Assembly (NCBI RefSeq): GCF_002954685.1
Contig: NZ_MSCN01000001.1
Coordinates: 1,754,429-1,818,428, forward strand
Direction of reading: 5' to 3'
Length of the DNA stretch: 64,000 nucleotides
DNA from: Polaribacter porphyrae
GTDB lineage: Bacteria; Bacteroidota; Bacteroidia; Flavobacteriales; Flavobacteriaceae
Part shown: in pieces, positions 43,887-51,240 of the stretch
How positions within the stretch are numbered: the first letter of the stretch is position 1
How the letters are laid out: each line of letters opens with the position of its first letter
Translations under genes and position numbers: made by a program
The notes under the pieces: model-generated
Told to the model about the DNA's origin: nothing
Seen by the model: only the letters and a program-made list of their open reading frames with translations
The model's database searches: none

Positions 43887-45366
43887 TAGAGAAGAAATTA
43901 ATGTAGTTTGGTTTAAACGCGATTTACGTTTGCAAGATAATGAGGCAATTTTTAATGCTTTACAATCTAAAAAACGTGTGTTGTTTGCGTATGTTTTTGA
44001 AAATTCTTTGATGAATGATCCTCATTATGATGAACGTCATTGGAACTTTATTAAAGAATCAATTATTGATTTAAATGAAAAATTAGCAAACTATAATACC
44101 AAAATTTTGTCAGTAACTACAGAGGTTGTAAATGCTTTTAATCAATTGCAGAATAATTATAAAGTGAGTTCTGTTTTTTCGCATCAAGAAACAGGTTTAT
44201 TAATTACCTATAATAGAGATAAGGATTTTACAAGATATTGCAGAAATAACAACATTGAATGGAAAGAAAATAGCAATAATGGTGTTTTAAGAGGATTGTT
44301 AAATCGATTAGATTGGTTAGATAAATGGGAAGATTATATGCATCAAGATCAAGTGAAAGCCAGATTAAAAGCTGACCATTTTATTTCTATTGATGAAATT
44401 AAGAAGCTAGAAAGAGGTTTTATTTGTACAGATTTATCAACGCCAGATATACATAACTTTCAAAAAGGAGGCGTTACAATGGCTTGGAAATATGCAGATA
44501 CTTTTTTTCAGAAAAGACATAAAAACTATATGTATCATATCTCTAAACCAAGTTTGGCTAGAAAAAGTTGTAGTAGATTATCTCCATATATAGCATGGGG
44601 AAATGTATCAATAAGACAAATGTATCAACAAGCTTTGACTTATAAAACAGAAGAAAATAAAAGGCATTTAGGTGCTTTTGTTTCTAGATTACGATGGCAA
44701 GCACATTTTATTCAGAAATTTGAAATGGAGCACACAATGGAGGAAGCGAGTTTAAACAAAGGTTTTCATAAATTGAAAAAGAGTATTTCTTTAGAATATC
44801 AAAAAGCTTGGAAAGAAGGTAAAACTGGTTTTCCTTTAATTGATGCTTCTATGCGTTGCTTAACAGAAACTGGCTACATAAATTTTAGAATGCGTTCTAT
44901 GTTAGCTTCTTTTTTTACACATATTTTATGGCAACCTTGGCAAGACTGTTCTAAACATTTATCTAAAGCTTTTTTAGATTTTGAACCAGGTATTCACTTT
45001 CCACAATTAAATATGCAGGCTGGTGAAACTGGCATTAATGATTTACGCGTTTATAATCCTGTAAAAAATAGTTTAGAACACGATGAAGATGCATCCTTTA
45101 TAAAAAAATGGATTCCAGAATTAGCAAAACTTCCAAAAGCTTTTATTCACGAACCATATCTAATGACACCTTTAGATCAGCAGTTCAATAATTTCATTCT
45201 AGGGGAAAATTACCCTAAACCTATTGTAGATATTAAAACCAATCGTAAAAAGGCATTAGATATCCTTTGGGGAATGCGAAACGATATCGACGTAATTAAA
45301 GAGAATAAAAGAATACTTACTAAACACACACTTACCAACAGAAACAGTTTGTTAACTAATGATTAA
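43879..45366 (+). CDS. cryptochrome/photolyase-family protein, divergent clade
   Basis: A 495-aa protein with the antenna domain (NVVWFKRDLRLQDNEAI) and FAD domain (LSPYIAWGNVS, FVSRLRWQAHFIQKFE, GFPLIDASMRCLTETGYINF). The FAD/substrate region differs from class I photolyases: RMRSMLASFFTHIL, then HFPQLNMQAGETGINDLRVY replaces the N-x-GNWQW-x-AGSG region. Similar MQ(A/S)G-x-TGIN proteins occur in cyanobacteria and other bacteria as a separate, poorly studied clade (from memory). It may be a repair enzyme or a light sensor. It is the last gene of the operon from 38929. Confidence 0.85.
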   Translation: MADREEINVVWFKRDLRLQDNEAIFNALQSKKRVLFAYVFENSLMNDPHYDERHWNFIKESIIDLNEKLANYNTKILSVTTEVVNAFNQLQNNYKVSSVFSHQETGLLITYNRDKDFTRYCRNNNIEWKENSNNGVLRGLLNRLDWLDKWEDYMHQDQVKARLKADHFISIDEIKKLERGFICTDLSTPDIHNFQKGGVTMAWKYADTFFQKRHKNYMYHISKPSLARKSCSRLSPYIAWGNVSIRQMYQQALTYKTEENKRHLGAFVSRLRWQAHFIQKFEMEHTMEEASLNKGFHKLKKSISLEYQKAWKEGKTGFPLIDASMRCLTETGYINFRMRSMLASFFTHILWQPWQDCSKHLSKAFLDFEPGIHFPQLNMQAGETGINDLRVYNPVKNSLEHDEDASFIKKWIPELAKLPKAFIHEPYLMTPLDQQFNNFILGENYPKPIVDIKTNRKKALDILWGMRNDIDVIKENKRILTKHTLTNRNSLLTND

Positions 45367-45403
45367 AGATGTTTTTGAGCAAAACTTAATATTTTGTTAA
45401 TTT

Positions 45404-45457
45404 TTGTTTAATGATTTTTAAATATAGTTAAACATAATTTATTTTTAGTTATCTTTG
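45404..45457 (+). promoter_or_regulatory. second copy of the inverted-repeat operator, plus -7 box
   Basis: TTGTTTAA (45404-45411) and TTAAACAT (45428-45435) have the same 16-nt spacer as the element at 38862. TATCTTTG (45450-45457), identical to the -7 box there, follows. The promoter reads into the second half of the light cluster. The predicted transcription start is very close to the GTG at 45462. Confidence 0.6.
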
Positions 45458-45461
45458 AGTT

Positions 45462-45896
45462 GTGATATTTAATACAACACATAAAAATAAAGATGCAACA
45501 GCTACAATTAATGATTTAATTGGTAAGCCTTTTTCGTTTTTAGAATCAATAAAAAGAAAAGGAACTGGTTCTAAAAGAATGATTATTGAAGATGTTAGTG
45601 TTGGGTTTAAAAAAGTCTTGAATACAGTTTCAGACATCAATTATGGTAATATTGAAATTAGAGAGAAAGGAATTTTAGTACACATAACCAAAGGTCATAA
45701 AAATTTTAGTTGGGCTATTCCTTTTTATCAAATGCATATTTATAAGACCAGTGGATTCAGTATTCATGCTCAAGGAAATTTTGTGAGATTTAAAAACAAT
45801 AAATTGTTGAAAGAAAATAAAAAATTTCTCGACAAACTTCTAGATTTGAAAATAGAAAATGAACAGAACTACGATTTCTATAATGCTATAACATAA
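45462..45896 (+). CDS. conserved hypothetical protein of the photolyase cluster
   Basis: A 144-aa ORF starting at GTG 45462 (MIFNTTHKNKDATATINDLI). It has no signal peptide or membrane segment and is mixed alpha/beta (MIIEDVSVGFKKVLNTV, GILVHITKGHKNFSWAIPFYQM). I recognise no domain, though proteins of this kind appear beside TIGR03643 genes. The GTG lies only 4 nt after the putative -7 box, so the mRNA would be nearly leaderless, or a different promoter is used; the next in-frame ATG is far inside the conserved region. A TIGR03643 gene follows after 11 nt. Confidence 0.7.
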   Translation: MIFNTTHKNKDATATINDLIGKPFSFLESIKRKGTGSKRMIIEDVSVGFKKVLNTVSDINYGNIEIREKGILVHITKGHKNFSWAIPFYQMHIYKTSGFSIHAQGNFVRFKNNKLLKENKKFLDKLLDLKIENEQNYDFYNAIT

Positions 45897-45907
45897 TTCT
45901 ATTTATA

Positions 45908-46180
45908 ATGAAGTTAGATGGCATAGCAATTGACAGAATTATAGAAATGGCTTGGGAAGACAGAACAACTTTCGAAGCGATACAATTTCAATTCGGATTA
46001 AAAGAACAAGAAGTTATTAATCTGATGCGAAAAGAAATGAAACCTAGCAGTTTCAGAATGTGGAGAAAAAGAGTTCAAGGTAGAAAAACAAAACACGAAA
46101 AGTTAAGAACTTTTGAAAAAGGAAGATTTAAATGTTCAAGACAAAAATCAATATCAAATAACTCAATCACTAAAAGATAA
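45908..46180 (+). CDS. TIGR03643-family protein
   Basis: A 90-aa protein whose first 70 residues fit TIGR03643: IDRIIEMAWEDRTTFEAIQF, FGLKEQEVINLMRKEMKPSS, then FRMWRKRVQGRKTKHEKL. It looks like a helix-turn-helix fold and may bind nucleic acid. The family is a regular companion of DUF2256 and photolyases and has no known function. It follows the upstream gene by 11 nt. The tail after residue 70 is basic and Ser/Asn-rich. Confidence 0.8.
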   Translation: MKLDGIAIDRIIEMAWEDRTTFEAIQFQFGLKEQEVINLMRKEMKPSSFRMWRKRVQGRKTKHEKLRTFEKGRFKCSRQKSISNNSITKR

Positions 46181-46185
46181 AAACC

Positions 46186-46223
46186 GTGCTTTGATTTAAG
46201 GTTTGAGTACTTAAAGACAGCAC
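46186..46223 (+). promoter_or_regulatory. stem-loop in the folE leader
   Basis: GTGCT (46186-46190) pairs with AGCAC (46219-46223), and inside it TTTAAG (46195-46200) pairs with CTTAAA (46210-46215). The structure fills the 59-nt gap before folE. It has no poly-T tail, so it is more likely a processing or translation-control element than a terminator. It does not resemble a folate riboswitch that I know. Confidence 0.4.
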
Positions 46224-46239
46224 ATAAAAAAGACACAAA

Positions 46240-46938
46240 ATGATTACAGAAGTAGTATTAAAAGAAAAAGAACTATCAGAAAAATTAAATGGATTCTCTT
46301 TCGAAGAAGTTGGAGACGACCATTTATTTACAGGGCTACAAACACCAATGAAAGTTGATGCTTTTAAACTTACAGATGAACAAAAAAAAGAGAAAATAGC
46401 AGAATTATTTGAAGAAATAATGGATGTTATGGGTTTAGATTTAACTGATGATTCATTAAAAGGAACTCCAAAAAGAGTTGCAAAAATGTATATTGAAGAA
46501 ATCTTTTCAGGGTTAAACCCAGCAAATAAACCAAAAGTAGCATTGTTTGATAATAAATATCAGTACAACCAAATGTTAGTTGAAAAGAATATTACTTTTT
46601 ATTCAAACTGCGAACATCATTTTGTACCAATTATAGGAAAAGCTCATGTAGCTTACATTTCTTCAGGAAAAGTTATTGGTTTATCAAAATTAAATAGAAT
46701 TGTACAATACTATGCAAAAAGACCACAGGTTCAAGAAAGATTAACAAATCAAATCGCAGCCGAATTAAAGGCTATTCTTAATACAGAAGATGTTGCAGTT
46801 ATTATAGATGCAAAACACTTATGTGTATCCTCTAGAGGCATAAAAGACGACACCTCTTCTACTGTTACATCATATTTTGGAGGAAAATTTAATACCCAAG
46901 AGAAAATAGTTGAATTACAAAACACTTTAAATTATTAA
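46240..46938 (+). CDS. folE: GTP cyclohydrolase I
   Basis: A 232-aa protein catalysing GTP to 7,8-dihydroneopterin triphosphate, the first step of folate and pterin synthesis. The signature blocks are LKGTPKRVAKMYIEEIFSGL, ITFYSNCEHHFVPIIGKAHV with the zinc Cys and His, GLSKLNRIVQYYAKRPQVQE and HLCVSSRGIKD with the second zinc Cys. The first 40 residues are a family-variable extension. Its place inside a photolyase cluster suggests supply of the methenyltetrahydrofolate or pterin antenna. A stem-loop lies upstream, and two small paralogues follow after 2 nt. Confidence 0.95.
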   Translation: MITEVVLKEKELSEKLNGFSFEEVGDDHLFTGLQTPMKVDAFKLTDEQKKEKIAELFEEIMDVMGLDLTDDSLKGTPKRVAKMYIEEIFSGLNPANKPKVALFDNKYQYNQMLVEKNITFYSNCEHHFVPIIGKAHVAYISSGKVIGLSKLNRIVQYYAKRPQVQERLTNQIAAELKAILNTEDVAVIIDAKHLCVSSRGIKDDTSSTVTSYFGGKFNTQEKIVELQNTLNY

Positions 46939-46940
46939 TT

Positions 46941-47168
46941 ATGGATTTAGTAGAAAAAGCAATCGAATTCGAAAACAGAAAAATGAGATTTCCAACTACA
47001 AGCGATCGCATTTTAGCTTCTAGAGAAGCAAAGTCATTAATTTTAAGTCTTAATGAGATTTATAAGCAAAACAAAGACACTAAAATTATGGATATTATGA
47101 AACGTTTAACTGTGATTAAGCAGCGTATTGAAAAGCGTTTGAAAGGAAAACCATTAACGGCTGCATAA
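46941..47168 (+). CDS. 75-aa conserved protein, tandem paralogue A
   Basis: A small, charged, soluble protein (MDLVEKAIEFENRKMRFPTT, SDRILASREAKSLILSLNEI, ending RLKGKPLTAA). It is predicted all-helical, with a C-terminal basic helix (MKRLTVIKQRIEKRLKG) that might bind nucleic acid or a partner. It is clearly homologous over its whole length to the next gene, showing tandem duplication. No domain name is known to me. It starts 2 nt after folE, so it is cotranscribed. Confidence 0.75.
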   Translation: MDLVEKAIEFENRKMRFPTTSDRILASREAKSLILSLNEIYKQNKDTKIMDIMKRLTVIKQRIEKRLKGKPLTAA

Positions 47169-47244
47169 ATAATTTGTATTTTTCTTGGTTTTCTAACTTT
47201 TATATTTATATTCGAAGATTAGATAAAATCACCAAAAATACATA

Positions 47245-47460
47245 ATGGAATTATTAGAAAGAGCCACTGAATTCGAAAATAGAAAATTTTCTTTCAAAAC
47301 CACTAGTGATAGAATTTTAGCCTCAAGAGAAGTTAAAGCGTTAATACTAGAATTGAACGAAGTTTATAAATTAGAAAAAGATCCTAATATTATGGATCAT
47401 ATGAAGCGTTTAACAGTTGTAAAACAAAAAATTGAAAAACGCTTGAAAGGAAGACCTTAA
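47245..47460 (+). CDS. 71-aa conserved protein, tandem paralogue B
   Basis: A paralogue of the preceding gene: (E/D)L(V/L)E(K/R)A-x-EFENRK, TTSDRILASRE, MKRLTV(I/V)KQ(R/K)IEKRLKG are shared. About two thirds of positions are identical by eye. The conserved DRILASRE and the basic C-terminal helix are probably functional. A 76-nt AT-rich gap separates the copies, so this one could have its own promoter. An SDR gene follows after 7 nt. Function unknown. Confidence 0.75.
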   Translation: MELLERATEFENRKFSFKTTSDRILASREVKALILELNEVYKLEKDPNIMDHMKRLTVVKQKIEKRLKGRP

Positions 47461-47467
47461 AAGCATT

Positions 47468-48151
47468 ATGAGAAAAATAGTAATTATTGGAGGAAGTAAA
47501 GGAATAGGAAAAGCAATTACAGAAAGTTTAGTAGAAAACAATAAAGTCTATAACTTAAGTAGAACAGAACCTGAAGAATCTCATAATAATTTAACTCATT
47601 TTTCCATTGATATTCTTTCTGATGAACTCCCAGATATAGAAGAAATAGATACACTTATCTATTGTCCTGGAAGTATTAATTTAAAACCAATTTCTAGACT
47701 CAAGTTAGATGATTTTAGAAATGACTTTGAAATTAATGTTATAGGTGCAGTAAAAGCTGTACAAAAATATTTGTCAGTCTTAAAAAAAGGCACCTCTCCA
47801 AGTATCCTATTATTTAGTACAGTTGCTTCAAAATTAGGCATGCCTTTTCATGCTAGTGTTGCTGCTGCAAAATCTGCTGTTGAAGGTTTAACTAAATCTC
47901 TGGGCGCAGAACTTGCACCAACAATTAGAGTAAATGCAATAGCACCTACTGTAACAAATACAGATTTAGCTTCTAAACTTTTAAGAAATGATAGAATGAT
48001 AGAAAATATCACAGAACGTCATCCTCTTAAAAAATACTTACAACCCACAGAAGTTGCAGATTTAGCCACTTTTCTAATATCTGAAAAAGCAAATTCCATT
48101 TCTGGTCAAATATTTGAATTAGATTGTGGCATAGTTAGTTTTAAAATTTAA
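47468..48151 (+). CDS. short-chain dehydrogenase/reductase-like protein lacking the catalytic Tyr
   Basis: A 227-aa classical-SDR-like protein: IIGGSKGIGKAI nucleotide motif, a YCPG variant of NNAG, the catalytic Ser region LLFSTVAS, then FHASVAAAKSAVEGL and NAIAPTVTNTDL. In active SDRs the motif is YxxxK; here the Lys is kept but the Tyr position is Val. Dehydrogenase activity is therefore doubtful, and a binding or regulatory role is possible. It lies among light-stress genes. Confidence 0.85.
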   Translation: MRKIVIIGGSKGIGKAITESLVENNKVYNLSRTEPEESHNNLTHFSIDILSDELPDIEEIDTLIYCPGSINLKPISRLKLDDFRNDFEINVIGAVKAVQKYLSVLKKGTSPSILLFSTVASKLGMPFHASVAAAKSAVEGLTKSLGAELAPTIRVNAIAPTVTNTDLASKLLRNDRMIENITERHPLKKYLQPTEVADLATFLISEKANSISGQIFELDCGIVSFKI

Positions 48152-48162
48152 GTTTTTACCAA

Positions 48163-48636
48163 ATGACATCTATTTACGATATTAAAATTGATAGTTTACA
48201 AGGTAAACCTATCAATTTAAAAGACTTTGAACACAAATATATCTTGTTTGTAAACGTAGCTTCAAAATGTGGTTTTACTCCACAATATAAAGATTTGGAA
48301 AAATTACATAAAGATTACAAAGATAAATTAGTAATTATTGGAGTGCCTTGCAATCAATTTGGAAATCAAGAACCTGGTACTTCTGATGAAATACAAGAGT
48401 TCTGCCAAGTAAACTATGGCGTTTCTTTTTTAATAACAGAGAAAATAGATGTGAAAGGAGAACATCAACATCCTTTATATTCTTGGCTAACTTCTAAAGA
48501 TTTAAATGGTAAAAAAAGTTCTAAAGTTCGCTGGAATTTCCAAAAATATATTCTTTCTCCAGAAGGTAAATTAATTGATTATTATTTTTCAATTACCAAA
48601 CCAACAAGTTCAAAAATAACAAAACACCTTAAATAA
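48163..48636 (+). CDS. glutathione peroxidase-family (thiol peroxidase) protein
   Basis: A 157-aa GPx-fold protein with peroxidatic C36 (NVASKCGFTPQY), the VPCNQFGNQEPG block and the catalytic Trp-Asn in KVRWNFQKYIL. The usual resolving Cys position of thioredoxin-dependent GPx could be C63 or the Cys in IQEFCQ. It reduces peroxides in the cytoplasm; there is no signal peptide. Its place in the cluster suggests defence against photo-oxidative damage. The gene is 11 nt after the SDR gene and 1 nt before the next small gene. Confidence 0.92.
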   Translation: MTSIYDIKIDSLQGKPINLKDFEHKYILFVNVASKCGFTPQYKDLEKLHKDYKDKLVIIGVPCNQFGNQEPGTSDEIQEFCQVNYGVSFLITEKIDVKGEHQHPLYSWLTSKDLNGKKSSKVRWNFQKYILSPEGKLIDYYFSITKPTSSKITKHLK

Positions 48637-48637
48637 T

Positions 48638-48808
48638 ATGTTTGGTTTATTCAAAAAGAAATCTGAAGTAGAAAAGCTAGAAGATAAATACAAAAAGTTG
48701 ATGGAAGAAGGTTTTAAACTACAATCTATCAATAGAAGTGATAGTGATGCAAAATATTTAGAAGCAGATAATATTTTAAAAAAGATTGATGCTTTAAAAG
48801 ATAAATAA
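48638..48808 (+). CDS. Lacal_2735-family small protein, 56 aa
   Basis: ATG 48638 to TAA 48806-48808. The sequence MFGLFKKKSEVEKLEDKYKK, LMEEGFKLQSINRSDSDAKY, ending EADNILKKIDALK, matches the Lacal_2735 small-protein pattern known from flavobacteria. It is a two-helix, highly charged protein, possibly coiled-coil. Its function is unknown. It fits exactly between the glutathione peroxidase and tspO genes (1 nt gap and 0 nt gap), supporting cotranscription. Confidence 0.8.
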   Translation: MFGLFKKKSEVEKLEDKYKKLMEEGFKLQSINRSDSDAKYLEADNILKKIDALKDK

Positions 48809-49270
48809 ATGAAACAACTAAAGCTAACTATTCTTTTTTTAATTATAAATTTTGCAGGTTTAGCTCTAGGAAACTGGTTTATGGGTGATGCTGTTCAATC
48901 TGAATGGTATTCAAATCTAAACAAAGCTCCTTGGACACCTTCTGGATGGGTTTTTGGTGCAGCATGGACACTTATAATGATTTGTTTTTCAATCTATTTA
49001 GGAAAGCTTTTTCTAGAAGATGATAGTAAAAAGATGAAATCAACTTTTTTATTTCAGTTCGCTTTAAACGTGAGTTGGAATTTCTTTTTCTTTAACCAAC
49101 ATTTAGTTGCATTCAGTTTATTCACAATTTTATTACTTACTTCGCTCCTATTTATATATTTCTTTAAATTGAGTACTAAAGTTGGTAACTACAAGTATTT
49201 ATTACTTCCTTACATGATTTGGTTATGTATTGCTTCCTCACTAAATCTCTATATTTTAGTTCACAATTAG
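48809..49270 (+). CDS. tspO: TspO/MBR-family membrane protein
   Basis: A 153-aa protein with five membrane segments and TspO motifs: WYSNLNKAPWTPSGWVFGAA, FALNVSWNFFFF, then YLLLPYMIWLCIASSLN. TspO binds tetrapyrroles and in bacteria is tied to light and oxidative stress, including porphyrin breakdown under light. Presence inside a photolyase cluster agrees with such a role. The ATG directly follows the stop of the previous gene, and the next gene starts 1 nt after its stop. Confidence 0.92.
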   Translation: MKQLKLTILFLIINFAGLALGNWFMGDAVQSEWYSNLNKAPWTPSGWVFGAAWTLIMICFSIYLGKLFLEDDSKKMKSTFLFQFALNVSWNFFFFNQHLVAFSLFTILLLTSLLFIYFFKLSTKVGNYKYLLLPYMIWLCIASSLNLYILVHN

Positions 49271-49271
49271 C

Positions 49272-49739
49272 ATGAAAATCTATACGTTCCATAGAAAACA
49301 AAAATTCCCAATTTCATTAGACGAGGCTTGGAATTTTTTATCAGATCCGAAAAATCTTAAAATCATTACACCAGATTATATGGGTTTTAATATAGAATCT
49401 GGAGCTGATAGACCTTTGTATGCTGGGCAGATTATTCAATATATAGTTACGCCTATTTTAGGTATAAAAACAAAATGGGTATCTAAAATTACACAGGTAA
49501 AGCACAAAGAATATTTTGTTGACGAACAACTGTATGGACCTTATTCTTTGTGGGATCATAAACATTTCATCAAAGAAATAAAAGACGGAGTTGAATTTGA
49601 AGATATTATCCATTACAAAGTTCCATTAGGCATTTTAGGGCAAATGGCTCATCCTTTTCTAGTGAAACCAAAATTGGAAGAAATTTTTGAATACAGGCAA
49701 AAAAAATTAACTGAACTTTTTGGAGAGTATAAATCGTAA
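49272..49739 (+). CDS. SRPBCC-family ligand-binding protein
   Basis: A 155-aa START/SRPBCC-fold protein: FPISLDEAWNFLSDPKNLKI, then GQIIQYIVTPILGIKTKWVS, DEQLYGPYSLWDHKHFI and IIHYKVPLGILGQMAHPFLV. Annotated relatives are called cell-division-inhibitor-like, but the fold mainly binds hydrophobic ligands. No signal peptide. It closes the tightly packed part of the light cluster; a REP-like repeat follows. Confidence 0.85.
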   Translation: MKIYTFHRKQKFPISLDEAWNFLSDPKNLKIITPDYMGFNIESGADRPLYAGQIIQYIVTPILGIKTKWVSKITQVKHKEYFVDEQLYGPYSLWDHKHFIKEIKDGVEFEDIIHYKVPLGILGQMAHPFLVKPKLEEIFEYRQKKLTELFGEYKS

Positions 49740-49757
49740 AATAATTACTAAATTAAG

Positions 49758-49840
49758 TTGTCATTTCGAGCGAAACAGAGTGAAGCCGAGAAATCTATAA
49801 TAGTATTTTTTTTAAGATTTCTCTATAAAGTCGAAATAAT
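49758..49840. repeat. REP-like dispersed palindromic repeat
   Basis: The left half, TTGTCATTTCGAGCGAAACA, GAGTGAAGCCGAGAAATCT, faces a degraded partner, AGATTTCTC-N7-GTCGAAAT, at about 49815-49837. GAGAAATCT and AGATTTCTC pair perfectly. The GTCATTTCGAGCGAA-GAGAAATCT module is a frequent intergenic repeat in Bacteroidota genomes, from memory. It separates the SRPBCC and photolyase genes. Confidence 0.65.
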
Positions 49841-49865
49841 AATATAGACTTAAATATAGCATAAA

Positions 49866-51167
49866 ATGAGTAAAAAAGTAACTATTTTTTGGTTTCGCAG
49901 AGACTTGCGTTTGGATGATAATGTTGGCTTTTACAACGCACTAAAATCAGAAAATCCTGTACTACCTATTTTTATTTTTGATAAAGAGATTTTAGATAAA
50001 CTACCTGAAGACGATAGTAGAGTTTCATTTCTACACCAAGAACTCGAAAATATAAAGGCAACACTTTCTAAAATGAATCGTGGAATATCAATTTTTCACG
50101 GAAAGCCAATTGAAGTCTATCAGCAGTTATCAGAAAATTACAAGATTGACGCTGTTTTTACAAATCGTGATTATGAGCCTTATGCTGATAAAAGAGATAC
50201 AGAAATCAAAGAATTTTTAGCATCAAAAAAAATCAATTTTAAAACGTTTAAAGATCAAGTAATCTTTGAAAGAAACGAAATTGTAAAAAAAGATGGTACT
50301 GCATACAAAGTATATACTCCTTATTCTAAAAAATGGTTGGAAGCTTTTCAAGAAAAAGGAATTCAATTTTATCCTTCAGAAAATCATTTAGAAAATTGTG
50401 TTGCTAATGAAAATCATCCTTTTTTATCATTGAAAGATATTGGTTTTAAGCAATCGTCTATAAAAGTAGAATCGTACAAAGTTTCTCCAAAATTGATTAA
50501 TGAATATGAAGAGACTCGTAATTTTCCTGCTCAAAATGCTACCTCAAAATTGGGTGCACATTTGCGTTTTGGAACTGTAAGTGTTCGTAAAATGATGGAT
50601 AAAGCGTCCATAAGTGATAACATTACCTTTTTAAAAGAATTGATTTGGCGAGAATTTTTTATGCAAATTCTGTGGCATTTTCCACACACACCTAACAAAG
50701 CGTTTAAACCAAAATACGATAGAATTGTTTGGAGAAACAATGAAGATGACTTTAAAGCTTGGTGCAAAGGACAAACTGGTTATCCTTTAGTAGATGCTGG
50801 AATGCGTGAATTGAACAAAACTGGCTTTATGCACAACAGAGTTAGAATGTTGGTTGGTAGTTTTTTATGCAAGCATTTATTAATTGATTGGAGATGGGGT
50901 GAGGCATATTTTGCAGAAAAACTACACGATTACGAAATGTCTAGCAACGTTGGCAATTGGCAATGGGTGGCTGGTTCTGGAGTTGATGCATCACCCTATT
51001 TTAGAATTTTTAACCCTACTACTCAAATAAAAAAGTTTGATAAAAATTTAAAATATATCAAAAAATGGGTGCCAGAATTTCAAGAGCCTACGTATGTTAA
51101 AGAAATTGTTGAGCATAAATTTGCTAGAGAACGTTGCTTAAAAGTGTATAAAGAAGCAGTTTCATAA
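49866..51167 (+). CDS. phr: class I deoxyribodipyrimidine (CPD) photolyase
   Basis: A 433-aa protein repairing UV-induced cyclobutane pyrimidine dimers with light and FAD. It has the antenna domain (IFWFRRDLRLDDN) and canonical FAD-domain motifs: GAHLRFGTVSVR, ELIWREFFMQIL, GYPLVDAGMRELNKTGFMHN, RVRMLVGSFL, DWRWGEAYF, SSNVGNWQWVAGSGVDASPY and FRIFNPTTQ. These are all the DNA- and FAD-contact elements of the E. coli type enzyme. It is the fourth photolyase-family gene in 12 kb and the only one with a fully standard class I C-terminus. Confidence 0.95.
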   Translation: MSKKVTIFWFRRDLRLDDNVGFYNALKSENPVLPIFIFDKEILDKLPEDDSRVSFLHQELENIKATLSKMNRGISIFHGKPIEVYQQLSENYKIDAVFTNRDYEPYADKRDTEIKEFLASKKINFKTFKDQVIFERNEIVKKDGTAYKVYTPYSKKWLEAFQEKGIQFYPSENHLENCVANENHPFLSLKDIGFKQSSIKVESYKVSPKLINEYEETRNFPAQNATSKLGAHLRFGTVSVRKMMDKASISDNITFLKELIWREFFMQILWHFPHTPNKAFKPKYDRIVWRNNEDDFKAWCKGQTGYPLVDAGMRELNKTGFMHNRVRMLVGSFLCKHLLIDWRWGEAYFAEKLHDYEMSSNVGNWQWVAGSGVDASPYFRIFNPTTQIKKFDKNLKYIKKWVPEFQEPTYVKEIVEHKFARERCLKVYKEAVS

Positions 51168-51240
51168 TCCTAACATTTTTTTAATACTTACTCAATTTTA
51201 TTTTTCATAATTTTAAGCAATCACAAAAAACTTATAATTT

